Notes: generated by a model not told the origin, from the sequence alone. Shown: positions 1 through 8,610, counted from the first letter of the stretch. The stretch: DNA of 64,000 nucleotides from Streptomyces fragilis (GCF_003112515.1 NZ_BEVZ01000002.1:434001-498000); one strand, 5' to 3'. Numbers and translations: made by a program.

Positions 1-997
1 GGCCCGGGCCGCCGAGGCCCTGGTGTCCGTCATGCCGCCCGGCCTGGACCGCGTGCACTTCGCGCTGTCGGGCGCCGAGGCCGTCGAGACGGGCCTCAAG
101 CTGGCACGGGCCGGCGGCTTCAAGCGCACCGTCTCCATGAACGGCGGCTACCACGGCAAGACGCTGGGCGCGCTGTCGGCCACCGCCAAGGAGGTCTACC
201 AGCGGCCCTTCCGGCCCCTGGTGCCCGACTTCACCCACCTGCCGTTCGGCGACGCCGACGCCCTGGAGGCCGAGCTGTCGGCACACCCGGGCGAGGTCTG
301 CGTCATCCTCGAGCCGGTGCAGGGCGAGGGCGGCGTCGTCATCCCGCCCAAGGGCCACCTCAAGCGCGTCGAGGAACTCGTCCGCGAGTACGAGGGCTTC
401 CTGATCCTCGACGAGGTGCAGACAGGGTTCGGGCGGCTGGGCGAATGGTGGGGAGCCGACATCGACGGCATCACCCCCGACGTCCTGCTGACCGGCAAGG
501 CGCTCGGCGGCGGTGTGCTGCCCGTGTCCGCCGCGGTCGCCACCCGCAAGGCGTTCCGCCCCTTCGACAAGGACCCGTTCGTCCACACGGCCACCTTCTC
601 GGGCCAGCCGCTGCTGATGGCGGCCGTCCAGGGGGCGATCCAGGCGGTCCAGCAGGAGCGCCTGGTCACCCGCGCCATGGACCTCGGCGCCCGGCTGCTT
701 CCCCGGCTCACCGAGATCGCCCGGCGGAACATCCCCGACCTGCTGGTGGAGGTCAGGGGCCGCGGCCTGCTCATCGGGATCGAGCTCGTCGAGGCCGGCC
801 TGGCCGGGGAGCTGCTGATCGAACTGTTCAACCACGGAGTCGTCGCCAACCACTCGATGAACGGCAGCGCGGTGGTGCGCTTCACCCCGCCCGCCACCCT
901 CGACGACGCCGAAGTGGCCTATCTCCTCGACTCCTTCGACAGGGCGACCCTCGCCCTGGTCCAGGGCATCGCCAGGATGCCGGAAGGCGGTAACTGA
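1..997 (+). CDS. Class III PLP-dependent aminotransferase (5' partial)
   Basis: The 5' end is outside the window; the frame is open from base 2 and stops with TGA at 995-997. This is a fold-type I, class III transaminase of the acetylornithine/4-aminobutyrate type. Visible are DEVQTGFGR (Asp that contacts the PLP ring) and LTGKALGGG with the Schiff-base lysine, followed by RGRGLLIGIEL near the C-terminus. It is the first visible gene of a tightly packed run (next start 2 bp downstream) encoding fatty-acid-type and azoxy-type enzymes. Inference: it makes the alkyl amine from a fatty aldehyde. An amino acid transaminase role cannot be excluded from sequence alone. Confidence 0.85.
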   Translation, partial: ARAAEALVSVMPPGLDRVHFALSGAEAVETGLKLARAGGFKRTVSMNGGYHGKTLGALSATAKEVYQRPFRPLVPDFTHLPFGDADALEAELSAHPGEVCVILEPVQGEGGVVIPPKGHLKRVEELVREYEGFLILDEVQTGFGRLGEWWGADIDGITPDVLLTGKALGGGVLPVSAAVATRKAFRPFDKDPFVHTATFSGQPLLMAAVQGAIQAVQQERLVTRAMDLGARLLPRLTEIARRNIPDLLVEVRGRGLLIGIELVEAGLAGELLIELFNHGVVANHSMNGSAVVRFTPPATLDDAEVAYLLDSFDRATLALVQGIARMPEGGN

Positions 998-999
998 AC

Positions 1000-1491
1000 G
1001 TGCGACACGTCGAACTGAAGGCAGTGGTCCCCGCGAAGCGGGGCCCGGACGTCTTCGACGAGATCATCCGCTGGGAGCGCTACCCGGAGCTGGCGCCCCA
1101 CGTGCACGCGACCGAGGTGCACGCGACGCTGCCCTCCGACGACTGCAGCTCCAGCTGGGAACTGCACTTCCGCAGCGGCCTGCTGCGCTGGACCGAACGG
1201 GACGAGTTCTCCCGCGAGGCCCTCACGGTCCGCTTCGAGCAGACCGACGGCGACTTCGACAGCTTCACCGGGACCTGGACGCTGCGCCAGGACGGCGACG
1301 ACGTCGAGGTCACCTTCGCAGCCGACTTCGACTTCGGCATCCCCTCCCTCGAGGGCATCCTCGACCCCATCGCCGAGCGCGTGCTCAAGGAGAGCGTCGC
1401 GTGGACGCTGACCGGGCTCTTCCCCGGCACCGTGCTGGTCGGCGACGTCAACCTGACCGACGCCCGCCCCGACGGGGTCGTCGCCGCGTGA
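1000..1491 (+). CDS. SRPBCC (polyketide cyclase/COQ10-like) family protein
   Basis: A 163-residue protein with a GTG start 2 bp after the aminotransferase stop; GGAAGG upstream at 982-987 serves as ribosome site. The pattern fits a START/SRPBCC hydrophobic-pocket domain: an N-terminal strand with HVELKAVVPA, helix FDEIIRWERYPELAP, paired strands WELHFRSGLLRWTERDEF, and a long C-terminal helix ILDPIAERVLKESVAWTL. Members act as aromatase/cyclases or lipid-binding proteins. No aromatic polyketide genes are nearby, so a role in binding or steering an acyl or amine intermediate is more likely, but this is inference. The domain call is fairly sure; the function is unknown. Confidence 0.7.
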   Translation: MRHVELKAVVPAKRGPDVFDEIIRWERYPELAPHVHATEVHATLPSDDCSSSWELHFRSGLLRWTERDEFSREALTVRFEQTDGDFDSFTGTWTLRQDGDDVEVTFAADFDFGIPSLEGILDPIAERVLKESVAWTLTGLFPGTVLVGDVNLTDARPDGVVAA

Positions 1492-1517
1492 CTCCCTCAC
1501 CGCACTGGAGCTGAACC

Positions 1518-2063
1518 GTGGACCAGGCCAACCCGTTCGAGACCCCGCGCACCTACGCGCTGCACCGGGCCGAGTACCTCGTCGGTCTCGCCGTCACCAC
1601 CGGTCTGATCATCGCCCACTTCGGCGAGATCCGCTGGTGGGCCGCCGCCGTGCTGTTCTTCCACATCGACGTCATCGGCTACTTCCCGGGAGCCATCGCC
1701 TTCCGGCGCAGCGGCGGAAGACCGATCTCCAAGGCGTACTACGTCCTGTACAACGTCATGCACAGCCTGATCACGCAGGGCGCCGTGGCCGCGCTGTGGT
1801 GGTGGCTGATCGGGCCGGAATGGGCGCTGCTGGCGCTGCCCTTCCACCTCTTCGGCGACCGCGGCGTGTTCGGGAACTTCATGAAGTCCTTCGCCCTGCC
1901 CTTCGAACCGGTCCGCCAGTCCGGCTACCTGCGGCTCCTCGACGACCTGGGGCTGCCCCACCCCAAGCCGGTCGGCCACGCGAGTGACCCCGTCCCGGTC
2001 GGGCACACCCCGGCGGCGCGGCAGCTCGTCGACGCCGGCGCCCCGAAGGAGGCCGTCCGATGA
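1518..2063 (+). CDS. Small integral membrane protein, candidate VlmO-like N-N bond-forming protein
   Basis: 181 residues from GTG at 1518, with ACTGGAG just upstream. About four hydrophobic segments lie near residues 20-38, 40-62, 73-98 and 99-117, with polar His, Asp and Glu residues in or beside them (AHFGE, FFHID, NVMHSL, PFHLFGDRG). The C-terminal 45 residues are soluble and proline-rich. The stop overlaps the flavin reductase start by 4 bp. In valanimycin biosynthesis, as I recall, the membrane protein VlmO rearranges the O-seryl-hydroxylamine to a hydrazine. The context here (flavin reductase, diiron enzyme, SerRS, aminoacyl-tRNA transferase) makes this the best candidate for that step. 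Homology itself is inferred, not shown. Confidence 0.6.
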   Translation: MDQANPFETPRTYALHRAEYLVGLAVTTGLIIAHFGEIRWWAAAVLFFHIDVIGYFPGAIAFRRSGGRPISKAYYVLYNVMHSLITQGAVAALWWWLIGPEWALLALPFHLFGDRGVFGNFMKSFALPFEPVRQSGYLRLLDDLGLPHPKPVGHASDPVPVGHTPAARQLVDAGAPKEAVR

Positions 2064-2656
2064 GCACCGTACTGTCCACCCGGACCGCCGGCCCGGTGCG
2101 CGTGGGGGACCGGACACCCGAAGGACGCGCCGCACGGCGCCGCGCGCTCTACCACCTGGCGGCACCCGTCGCCGTGCTGACGGTCAGCCACGAGGGGCGG
2201 GTGCACGGCACCACGGTCAGCTCGGTCCCCTTCCTCTCCCGCGAACCCCTGCTGCTGGGCGCCTGCCTGCGCGCCGACTCGGAGTTCGCCGACCTCGCCG
2301 CGCGGGCCGGCCGCTACACCGTCAACGTCCTCACGGCGGAACAGGGCGACACGGCACGGCACTTCGCCGACTCGGGACGCCCCCCGGGCCTGGAGCAGTT
2401 CGCGGACCTGGCCTGGACGCCGGACCCGTACGCCCACGCTCCGCTGCTGGACGACGCCCTGGCGCAGTACACCTGCCGGTTCTCCGGCACGTCACGGATC
2501 GGGGACCGCAGTCTCCTGATCGGTCACGTGACCCATGCCGCCGTCGGGCAGGGAGACCCCCTGATCAGTTACGCGGGCGGGCTGTTCGCCGGCTCGCTCG
2601 ACCCGGCCCGGGACCCCGGGCCGGTCCACCGGACCAGGAAGGAAACGGCAGCATGA
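2060..2656 (+). CDS. Flavin reductase (DIM6/NTAB, HpaC-type)
   Basis: 198 residues; the ATG at 2060 overlaps the preceding TGA. The flavin-reductase split-barrel pattern is clear: RRALYHLAAPVAVLTV, then GTTVSSVPFLSREPLLLGACLR, and AGRYTVNVLTAEQ, as in reductases that hand reduced FMN or FAD to a separate monooxygenase. VlmR plays this part for the isobutylamine N-hydroxylase VlmH in valanimycin biosynthesis. No FAD N-hydroxylase is visible in this window, so its partner is probably encoded to the left of base 1 or elsewhere. It is coupled to the diiron gene by another 4-bp overlap. Confidence 0.88.
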   Translation: MSTVLSTRTAGPVRVGDRTPEGRAARRRALYHLAAPVAVLTVSHEGRVHGTTVSSVPFLSREPLLLGACLRADSEFADLAARAGRYTVNVLTAEQGDTARHFADSGRPPGLEQFADLAWTPDPYAHAPLLDDALAQYTCRFSGTSRIGDRSLLIGHVTHAAVGQGDPLISYAGGLFAGSLDPARDPGPVHRTRKETAA

Positions 2657-3636
2657 GCGACTCCGTGGCCCCCGAGGCGGACTGGGACAAGGCGCCCGGC
2701 CTGCTCGACGGAGCGAAGGAACTGACGCTCGGCCCGCGTGACTGCGACCTCGCCTACTGGTTCACCTCGGTCGCCCAGGGAACCCTGCGCGACCGCGGGG
2801 CGACCGGCCACCACGCGGACGCCCTCGTCCCGGACTTCCTGAAGGAACCCGGCCCGCTGCGCGAGGCGCTGATCCAGGAGTTCGGGTTCCGCGCCCTGGC
2901 CGAGGAGTTCGCCACCCGGATCCTGGGCCGCTACGTGACCATCGCCCCGGGCATCCCGGAGATGGAGTTCTACGCCACCCAGCTCATCGACGAGGCCCGG
3001 CACGCCCGCGTCTTCCGCCAGCACCTGGTGGAGCTCGGGCAGCCTGCCGGCACGCTGGTCGAGGACGTCGCCGACATGGCGGCGGACTACCGGCGCCGCG
3101 TCCTGGAACCCGTCCTGGAGTTCACCGAGGAGATCGTCGGGGCCCAGGCCGACTTCGCGGGCGGCGTGGCCGTGTTCGCCATCGTCATCGAGGGGGTCCT
3201 CGCTCCGGCGGCCGAGCTGAGCGAGCGCAAGTGGACCCCGCTCTCGCCGGCCACCGGGGAGATCTCCCGGGGCACCGCCATCGACGAGATCCGCCACCTG
3301 ACCGTGGCGAGCACGATCCTGCGCGACCACGTCGCCGCACACCCCGAGTACCGGCCGCGCCTGCTGGAGATCCTGCGCGCCGGGGCGCAGCTCTGGCAGG
3401 AGGTGCCCGACCGGGAGTTCGTCCTGCCCCGCGAGGAGCTGTTCCAGAAGGGCATGGCCGAACACGCCGACAAGATCGGCGACTACGAGATCTGGCCCGG
3501 CGTCCGGATGCTCGACACCACCGCCGAGCAGCGCTACGACATGGCCGAGCAGTGGACCGACGAGATGGCCGAGGCCCGCATGGCCTACATGGGGCTGCCC
3601 GTGGACGCCCTGTCCGCCCAGGAGAGCGGTCGGTGA
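2653..3636 (+). CDS. Ferritin-like diiron enzyme, candidate VlmB-like azoxy-forming oxidase
   Basis: 327 residues, ATG at 2653 overlapping the reductase stop. Two carboxylate-histidine iron motifs stand out: DEARH near residues 113-117 and DEIRH near 210-214, each preceded by a helix with further Glu residues (EFGFRALAEEF; FAIVIEGVLAPAAE). This is the four-helix diiron architecture shared by AurF-type N-oxygenases and related enzymes. In valanimycin biosynthesis, the non-heme diiron enzyme VlmB is reported to oxidise the N-N bond to the azoxy group. Inference: the same four-electron oxidation here. An amine N-oxygenase role is the main alternative. It is translationally coupled to the KAS III gene. 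Confidence 0.75.
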   Translation: MSDSVAPEADWDKAPGLLDGAKELTLGPRDCDLAYWFTSVAQGTLRDRGATGHHADALVPDFLKEPGPLREALIQEFGFRALAEEFATRILGRYVTIAPGIPEMEFYATQLIDEARHARVFRQHLVELGQPAGTLVEDVADMAADYRRRVLEPVLEFTEEIVGAQADFAGGVAVFAIVIEGVLAPAAELSERKWTPLSPATGEISRGTAIDEIRHLTVASTILRDHVAAHPEYRPRLLEILRAGAQLWQEVPDREFVLPREELFQKGMAEHADKIGDYEIWPGVRMLDTTAEQRYDMAEQWTDEMAEARMAYMGLPVDALSAQESGR

Positions 3637-4664
3637 GCGGGTGGGCCACGGCGTCCGGGCCCGGCCCGGGGCGGGCCGCGGTGATCACCGGCATCGGATC
3701 GTACGTGCCGCCCGACGTCGTCACCAACGAGGATCTCGTGGCCCGGCTGGACACCACCGACGAGTGGATCCGCACCCGCACCGGCATCGCCACCCGCCAC
3801 GTGGTCGCCCCCGGCACCTCCACCTCCGACCTGGCCGTGGAGGCCGGGCAGCGCGCGCTGAAGTCCGCCGGCAGCGCGGTCGCCGACGGGGTGGTCCTGG
3901 CGACCACCACCCCCGACCAGCCGTGTCCGGCCACCGCTCCCGCCGTGGCCGCGCGACTGGGCCTCCGCGGGGTTCCCGCCTTCGACGTCTCCGCGGTCTG
4001 CTCGGGCTTCCTGTACGGGCTGGCCACGGCGGCCGGCCTGATCGCCGGCGGCGTCGCGGAGCGGGTGCTGCTCATCGCCGCGGAGGCGTTCACCACCCTC
4101 ATCGACCCCCAGGACCGCGGAACGGCCGTCATCTTCGCCGACGGCGCCGGGGCGGTCGTGCTGCGCGCCGGCGACCCCGACGAGCCGGGCGCCGTGGGCC
4201 CGCTGGTGCTCGGCAGCGACGGCGAACTCAGCCACCTCATCGAGGTGCCGGCCGGCGGATCGCGCCGGCGTCGGGCAGAGCCGTCCGCGCCGCAGGAGCA
4301 GTACTTCCGGATGCACGGCCGGGACACCTACCGGCACGCGGTCGAGCACATGACGCGCGCCTCCCGGGAAGCCCTCTCCCGGGCCGGGGCGGGGCCCGCG
4401 GACGTCGACCGGTTCGCCGCGCACCAGGCCAACGCCCGCATCCTGACGGCCGTCGCCGACCGGCTGGAGATCCCGCCCGCCCGGCGGCTGTCGAACATCG
4501 AGCACGTCGGCAACACCGCGGGCGCCTCCCTGCCCCTGCTGCTCGCCGAGTCCGCGGCGGCCGGCCGGCTCACGGCCGGCCACCGGGTGCTGCTCACCGC
4601 GTTCGGCGGCGGACTGGCCTGGGGCGCCACCACCCTCGAATGGCCGGACGTCAAGGCCTTCTGA
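3633..4664 (+). CDS. 3-oxoacyl-ACP synthase III (KAS III/FabH-like)
   Basis: 343 residues from GTG at 3633, overlapping the previous stop by 4 bp. The thiolase-fold catalytic triad is complete: Cys in SAVCSGFL near residue 122, His in AAHQANARI near 262, and Asn in HVGNTAGAS near 292. The N-terminal ITGIGSYVP and TRTGIATRH segments are typical. It would start an acyl chain by condensing an acyl-CoA with malonyl-ACP, presumably on the ACP encoded next. The presence of KAS III, ACP and KAS II together argues for a private fatty-acid-type chain rather than use of a finished primary fatty acid. Confidence 0.9.
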   Translation: MSGWATASGPGPGRAAVITGIGSYVPPDVVTNEDLVARLDTTDEWIRTRTGIATRHVVAPGTSTSDLAVEAGQRALKSAGSAVADGVVLATTTPDQPCPATAPAVAARLGLRGVPAFDVSAVCSGFLYGLATAAGLIAGGVAERVLLIAAEAFTTLIDPQDRGTAVIFADGAGAVVLRAGDPDEPGAVGPLVLGSDGELSHLIEVPAGGSRRRRAEPSAPQEQYFRMHGRDTYRHAVEHMTRASREALSRAGAGPADVDRFAAHQANARILTAVADRLEIPPARRLSNIEHVGNTAGASLPLLLAESAAAGRLTAGHRVLLTAFGGGLAWGATTLEWPDVKAF

Positions 4665-4739
4665 CACCACCCCCTTCTCCCGACCGACCCGACCGACCCG
4701 ACCCGACCGTCCCACTGGAATTCCTGGAAGGAAACCGTC

Positions 4740-4970
4740 GTGTTCGAACAGTTCAAGTCCCTGCTCGTGGACAAGCTGAAGGTCTCTCCCGAGCTGATCA
4801 CCCCCGAGGCCACCCGCGAGGACATCGAGCTCGACTCGCTGGCCGTCGTGGAGCTCTCGCTGATGATCGAGAGCGAGTTCCAGGCCAGCGTCAGCGACGA
4901 CGAACTGCTGGAGACGCAGACCGTCGGCGAGATGGTGGCGCTGATGGAGAGCCGGGGCGCGAAGATCTGA
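4740..4970 (+). CDS. Acyl carrier protein
   Basis: 76 residues from GTG at 4740, preceded by GGAAGGAAAC. The phosphopantetheine-attachment serine lies in DIELDSLAVVEL, about residue 37, inside the usual four-helix acidic carrier protein. About 75 bp separate it from the KAS III gene; its stop overlaps the start of the KAS II gene by one base, indicating coupled translation. It should carry the growing acyl chain for the flanking KAS III and KAS II. It is distinct in context from a housekeeping acpP, which normally sits beside fabD, fabH and fabF. Confidence 0.93.
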   Translation: MFEQFKSLLVDKLKVSPELITPEATREDIELDSLAVVELSLMIESEFQASVSDDELLETQTVGEMVALMESRGAKI

Positions 4971-6190
4971 TGGCCGGTACCGATGTCGCTGTCACCGGGC
5001 TCGGTCTCGTCACTCCGGGCGGCATCGGGGTCGGGCCGAGCTGGGCGGCCGTCCGCTCGGGCCGGGCCACCGCCGCGGTCGACCCGGTCCTCGAGCACCA
5101 TCCGGTGCGGATCTCCTGCCGGGTCCCCGGCTTCGACCCGGACGCGCTGATCGGCGCCCGCAGGGCCGTGCGCCTGGACCGCTTCTCCCAGTTCGCCCTG
5201 GTGGCCGCCCACGAGGCGCTGGCCGACGCCGGCCTCGACCCGCGGACCTGGGACGGCGCCCGCGTGGGCGTCGTCCTGGGCTGCGGCGGCGGCGGACCGA
5301 CGACCGTCGAGGCGCAGCACGAGGTGCTGCTCACCCGGGGGCCCGGCCGGGTCTCCCCGCTGCTCCTGCCCATGCAACTGCCCAACATGCTCGCCGGGCA
5401 GGTGGCCATCGAGTTCGGCGCCACCGGACCCAACCTGGTGGTGTCGACGGCGTGCGCCTCCGCCACGACGGCCATCGGCATGGCGCGGGACCTGCTCGCC
5501 CTCGACCGCTGCGACGTCGTCCTGACCGGTGGCAGCGAAGCCATGATCACTCCGCTGGTGATGGCCGGGTTCGCGCAGATGGGGGCGCTGTCGCGGCGCA
5601 ACGACGACCCGGCCTCGGCGTCGCGCCCCTTCGACGTCGACCGGGACGGCTTCGTGGCCGGTGAGGGCGCGGGCATCCTGGTGCTGGAGCGCGCCGCCGA
5701 CGCCCGCTCGCGCGGCGCCCGGGTCCGGGCCCGCGTGCTCGGGTACGGGGCCAGCGCCGACGCCCACCACATGACGTCCCCGCACCCGGACGGCACCGGC
5801 CTCGAGGCCGCCGTACGGGCGGCCCTCGCCGACGCGGGGGCAGCCCCCGGCGACGTGCGCCACGTCAACGCGCACGGCACGTCCACCCCGCTCAACGACG
5901 CGATCGAGGCCGCCGTGGTGAAGCGCACGCTGCCCGGCGATCCGCTGGTGACCTCGACGAAGGGCGTGACGGGGCACCTGCTGGGCGCCGCCGGCGCGGT
6001 GGAGGCGGCGTTCACCGTGCTCACCGTCGAGCAGAGCCTGGTGCCGCCCACGGCCAACCTCACCACCCGCGACCCGGTCGCCGACATCAAGGTGGCGGAG
6101 GAGGCCACCTCCATGCCCGTCGACCTGGCGCTGAGCCAGTCGTGCGGGTTCGGCGGACAGAACGCGGTCCTGGCCATCGCCTCGGCCTGA
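4970..6190 (+). CDS. 3-oxoacyl-ACP synthase II (KAS II/FabF-like)
   Basis: 406 residues, ATG at 4970 (TGATG overlap with the ACP). The elongating ketosynthase triad is present: Cys in STACASATT near residue 162, His in VNAHGTSTPLND near 301, and His in GVTGHLLGAAG near 334. The N-terminal AVTGLGLVTPGG and GEGAGILVLE segments are typical. It should elongate the chain started by the KAS III. No ketoreductase, dehydratase or enoyl reductase is encoded nearby, so primary-metabolism enzymes would have to complete each cycle. A 20-bp perfect hairpin follows directly after the stop and probably ends this transcript. Confidence 0.92.
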   Translation: MAGTDVAVTGLGLVTPGGIGVGPSWAAVRSGRATAAVDPVLEHHPVRISCRVPGFDPDALIGARRAVRLDRFSQFALVAAHEALADAGLDPRTWDGARVGVVLGCGGGGPTTVEAQHEVLLTRGPGRVSPLLLPMQLPNMLAGQVAIEFGATGPNLVVSTACASATTAIGMARDLLALDRCDVVLTGGSEAMITPLVMAGFAQMGALSRRNDDPASASRPFDVDRDGFVAGEGAGILVLERAADARSRGARVRARVLGYGASADAHHMTSPHPDGTGLEAAVRAALADAGAAPGDVRHVNAHGTSTPLNDAIEAAVVKRTLPGDPLVTSTKGVTGHLLGAAGAVEAAFTVLTVEQSLVPPTANLTTRDPVADIKVAEEATSMPVDLALSQSCGFGGQNAVLAIASA

Positions 6191-6196
6191 TCCACC

Positions 6197-6243
6197 CCGT
6201 GGCCGGAGCCCGGCGGTTCACCGCCGCCGGGCTCCGGCCACGG
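6197..6243. terminator. Strong hairpin after the KAS II gene
   Basis: A perfect 20-bp stem: left arm 6197-6216, right arm 6224-6243, short TTCACCG loop region, no T-run. It sits 7 bp after the KAS II stop and suggests that the SerRS gene downstream is transcribed separately or attenuated. Confidence 0.7.
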
Positions 6244-6334
6244 CCCGCTCCGGCCGGTGTTCCGCTCCCCGCTCCGAGCACCGGCTCCGGCGCGAACGCC
6301 GCCGTCCCACATCCCGACCTTCGAAGGAGCATCC

Positions 6335-7624
6335 GTGCACGACCTCAGCGAACTCGTCGCGGCCGGACCGGACGCCGCGCGGAGGCTGGCCCGCCGCGGG
6401 TTCCCCCTGGACATCGACGCACTGGAGGCCGCCCGCCGCCACCGGGCCGCGGCGCAGGAGCAGGTGGACGGGCTCAGGGCACAGGCGAAGGCCGCCGCCC
6501 GTCAGGTGCGGGCCGGCGCGGACCGTGCGCCCACCGACGCCGGGCGTGAGGCGGCACGAGCCCTGCGCGAGCGCGTCCAGACGGCCGAGGCGGCCGCGCG
6601 TGCCGCCGCGGAGCACCTCACCGACCAGTTGCTGCGGATCCCCAACCTCCCGCTCGACACGGTGCCCGACGGCCGTTCGGAGAAGGAGGCGGTCGAGGTG
6701 CGCCGCGGCGGGCCTGCGGTGGACGCGGCCCCGGACGGGGCACGCCATCACGCCGACATCGGCAGCGCGCTCGGCATCTTCGACACCGAGCGCTCGGCCC
6801 GGCTGTCGGGCTCCCGGTTCCACGTCAGCCGGGGCGCGGGCGCACGGCTCGAACGGGCGCTGGCCGCGTTCCTGCTGGACCTGCACACCGAGACGCACGG
6901 TTACACCGAGCACGCCGTGCCGTTCCTGGTCAACCGCAGGACACTGACCGGTACCGGGCAACTGCCGAAGTTCGAGGAGGACCTGTTCGCCACCCGCGTC
7001 TCGGACCGGGAACTCTTCCTGATCCCCACCGCGGAGGTCCCGCTGACCAACCTGGTGGCCGGCGAGGTCCTGGACCCCGGCGACCTGCCGCTCGCCCTGA
7101 CCGCGCACACCCCGTGCTTCCGCTCGGAGGCGGGCTCGTACGGCCGTGACACCCGGGGGGTGCTGCGGCTGCACCAGTTCGAGAAGGTGGAGCTGGTACG
7201 GATCTGCCGGCCCGAGCACGCCCAGGCCGAACTCGAGCTGATGGTCGGCCAGGTGGAGGAGTGCCTGAGGCGCCTGGAGCTGTCGTACCGGGTGATGCTG
7301 CTGCCCGCCGGGGACATGGGGTTCTCCGCGCGGATGACGTACGACCTGGAGGTGTGGCTGCCCGGCAGCGGGGCGTTCCGGGAGATCTCCTCGGTGTCGG
7401 ACTGCGGGACGTTCCAGGCCCGGCGGGCGGGCATCCGCTACCGCACCGCCGACGGCCGCAAGGCGCCCGCCGCGACGCTCAACGGCTCCGCCCTGCCCAT
7501 CGGCCGCACCGTGGCCGCCCTGCTGGAGCAGGGCCTGCGGGCGGACGGGAGCGTGGTGCTGCCGGAGGCCCTCGTCCCGTACACCGGGTTCCGCCGGATC
7601 CTGCCCGGCGGCCGCACCGGCTGA
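6335..7624 (+). CDS. Seryl-tRNA synthetase paralogue (VlmL-like)
   Basis: 429 residues from GTG at 6335, with AAGGAG about 8 bases upstream. Class II synthetase of SerRS type: an alanine/arginine-rich N-terminal coiled-coil arm (about residues 30-105), serine-site segment TAEVPLTNL, motif 2 FRSEAGSYGRDTRG near 262-275, and motif 3 NGSALPIGRTVAALLE near 383-398. All expected catalytic arginines seem present. It lies in a biosynthetic cluster, next to a tRNA array and an aminoacyl-tRNA transferase, as vlmL does in valanimycin biosynthesis. Inference: it charges serine onto the four atypical tRNAs at 10271-10717, and perhaps normal tRNA-Ser. That it is the only SerRS gene of the genome is unlikely but cannot be judged here. 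Confidence 0.9.
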   Translation: MHDLSELVAAGPDAARRLARRGFPLDIDALEAARRHRAAAQEQVDGLRAQAKAAARQVRAGADRAPTDAGREAARALRERVQTAEAAARAAAEHLTDQLLRIPNLPLDTVPDGRSEKEAVEVRRGGPAVDAAPDGARHHADIGSALGIFDTERSARLSGSRFHVSRGAGARLERALAAFLLDLHTETHGYTEHAVPFLVNRRTLTGTGQLPKFEEDLFATRVSDRELFLIPTAEVPLTNLVAGEVLDPGDLPLALTAHTPCFRSEAGSYGRDTRGVLRLHQFEKVELVRICRPEHAQAELELMVGQVEECLRRLELSYRVMLLPAGDMGFSARMTYDLEVWLPGSGAFREISSVSDCGTFQARRAGIRYRTADGRKAPAATLNGSALPIGRTVAALLEQGLRADGSVVLPEALVPYTGFRRILPGGRTG

Positions 7625-7628
7625 GCGG

Positions 7629-7670
7629 GCGCGGTGCAGGACCCGGCACACGCCGAGTCGTGCACCGCGC
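7629..7670. terminator. Inverted repeat after the SerRS gene
   Basis: A 10-bp stem (7629-7638 with 7661-7670) lies 5 bp after the SerRS stop, in the convergent gap before the SARP gene. It probably contributes to termination. Confidence 0.5.
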
Positions 7671-7677
7671 GGCCGGC

Positions 7678-7776
7678 CCCCGCTCGGGCGCGGGGCATCC
7701 CGCCGCGGCGCGGCCGGACCCCGCTTCCGCGCGGGGCAACCCGCGGCAGCCCCGCTTCGGCGCGGGGCATCCCGCC
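7678..7776. repeat. Three imperfect copies of a 26-27 bp hairpin-forming repeat
   Basis: Copies at 7678-7703, 7719-7744 and 7750-7776 share the frame CCCCGC-TTCSG-CGCGGGGC-AWCCCGC. Each can fold as CCCCGC against GCGGGG. They fill the convergent gap between the SerRS and SARP genes and end at the SARP stop codon. Likely a multiplied bidirectional terminator. Confidence 0.6.
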
Positions 7777-8571
7777 TCAGGCCGACTGGGAGACGGGACA
7801 GTCGTCACCCGGTGTGAGTTCGGGGGCGTGCGACAGGATCGCGTGCTCCACCCCGCGCAGGGACGGTGAGGGCAGGACGCCGATCTCGTCGCTGAGCCGG
7901 CGCCACATACGACGGTAGGCGTCAAGGGCGTCCGCCTGACGGCCCGACCGGTACAGAGCGATCATGAACTGTTCGCAGAAGCGTTCCCGCAAGGGGTTGC
8001 TGATGTGGGCCTCGTTGAGTTCGGCCAGGATCCGCGCATGCCGGCCGACCCTCAGCTCGGCGTCGAAGAGAAGCTCCATCGCGCGCAGCCGTTGCTCCTC
8101 GTAGCGGGCACCGGCCAGACGGCACACGGCGCCGCCCGGGAAATGGCCGAACGCCGGCCCCCGCCACATGCCCAGGGCCTGACGCAGCAGCTCCGCCGCC
8201 CGCTCGGGCCGCGCGGCCAGCAGCGTCTCCGCCTCCGCGATCTTCTTGACGAACTCGTCGGCGTCGAGTTCCCCCGCGGCCACCGTCAGCCGGTAACCGG
8301 AGGGATGTGTACTCAGACGCGAGACGGGGCTGTCGGGTTCGAGCGATTTCAGGCGCCGGCGCAGCCGGCTGATGTGTGCCTGGAGCGCGTTGGCCTGATT
8401 GTCCGGCGCGGAGTCGCCCCACATCTCCTCGGCGAGCGTCTCTCCGGATACGGACCGGCCCTCGCTCACGAGTAACACCTGGATGAGGGACCGCTGAAGA
8501 TCTCCCGGTATCTCCGCCTTACCTGCGGAGGTTCTTATTTCCAAGGCCCCGAGTATCGAGAAATGCAGCAC
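7777..8571 (-). CDS. SARP-family transcriptional activator with a TTA codon
   Basis: 264 residues from GTG at 8571, with GGGAG 6 bases upstream. Layout is that of a small Streptomyces antibiotic regulatory protein: an OmpR-type winged helix at about residues 1-95 (FSILGALEIR; ANALQAHISRLRRRL; PSGYRLTV) and a bacterial transcriptional activation domain to about 245 (ELDADEFVKKIAEAE; ALDAYRRMWRRLSDEIG). Such proteins activate their cluster by binding direct heptamer repeats with 11-bp spacing; matching repeats lie at 10773-10801 and 12099-12127. Codon 33 is TTA (plus-strand 8473-8475), so translation should need the bldA tRNA. ATA and AGA, also rare in Streptomyces, occur near the N-terminus. 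Confidence 0.92.
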   Translation of the reverse strand: MLHFSILGALEIRTSAGKAEIPGDLQRSLIQVLLVSEGRSVSGETLAEEMWGDSAPDNQANALQAHISRLRRRLKSLEPDSPVSRLSTHPSGYRLTVAAGELDADEFVKKIAEAETLLAARPERAAELLRQALGMWRGPAFGHFPGGAVCRLAGARYEEQRLRAMELLFDAELRVGRHARILAELNEAHISNPLRERFCEQFMIALYRSGRQADALDAYRRMWRRLSDEIGVLPSPSLRGVEHAILSHAPELTPGDDCPVSQSA

Positions 8572-8610
8572 ACCGTACTCCCTTGCAGTTGTCTGCGTCA
8601 GAATGCGGAC

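Noticed and set aside
6335..7624. Housekeeping seryl-tRNA synthetase
   Set aside because: It lies in a biosynthetic cluster with a matching tRNA array and transferase. A housekeeping role cannot be fully excluded without the rest of the genome.
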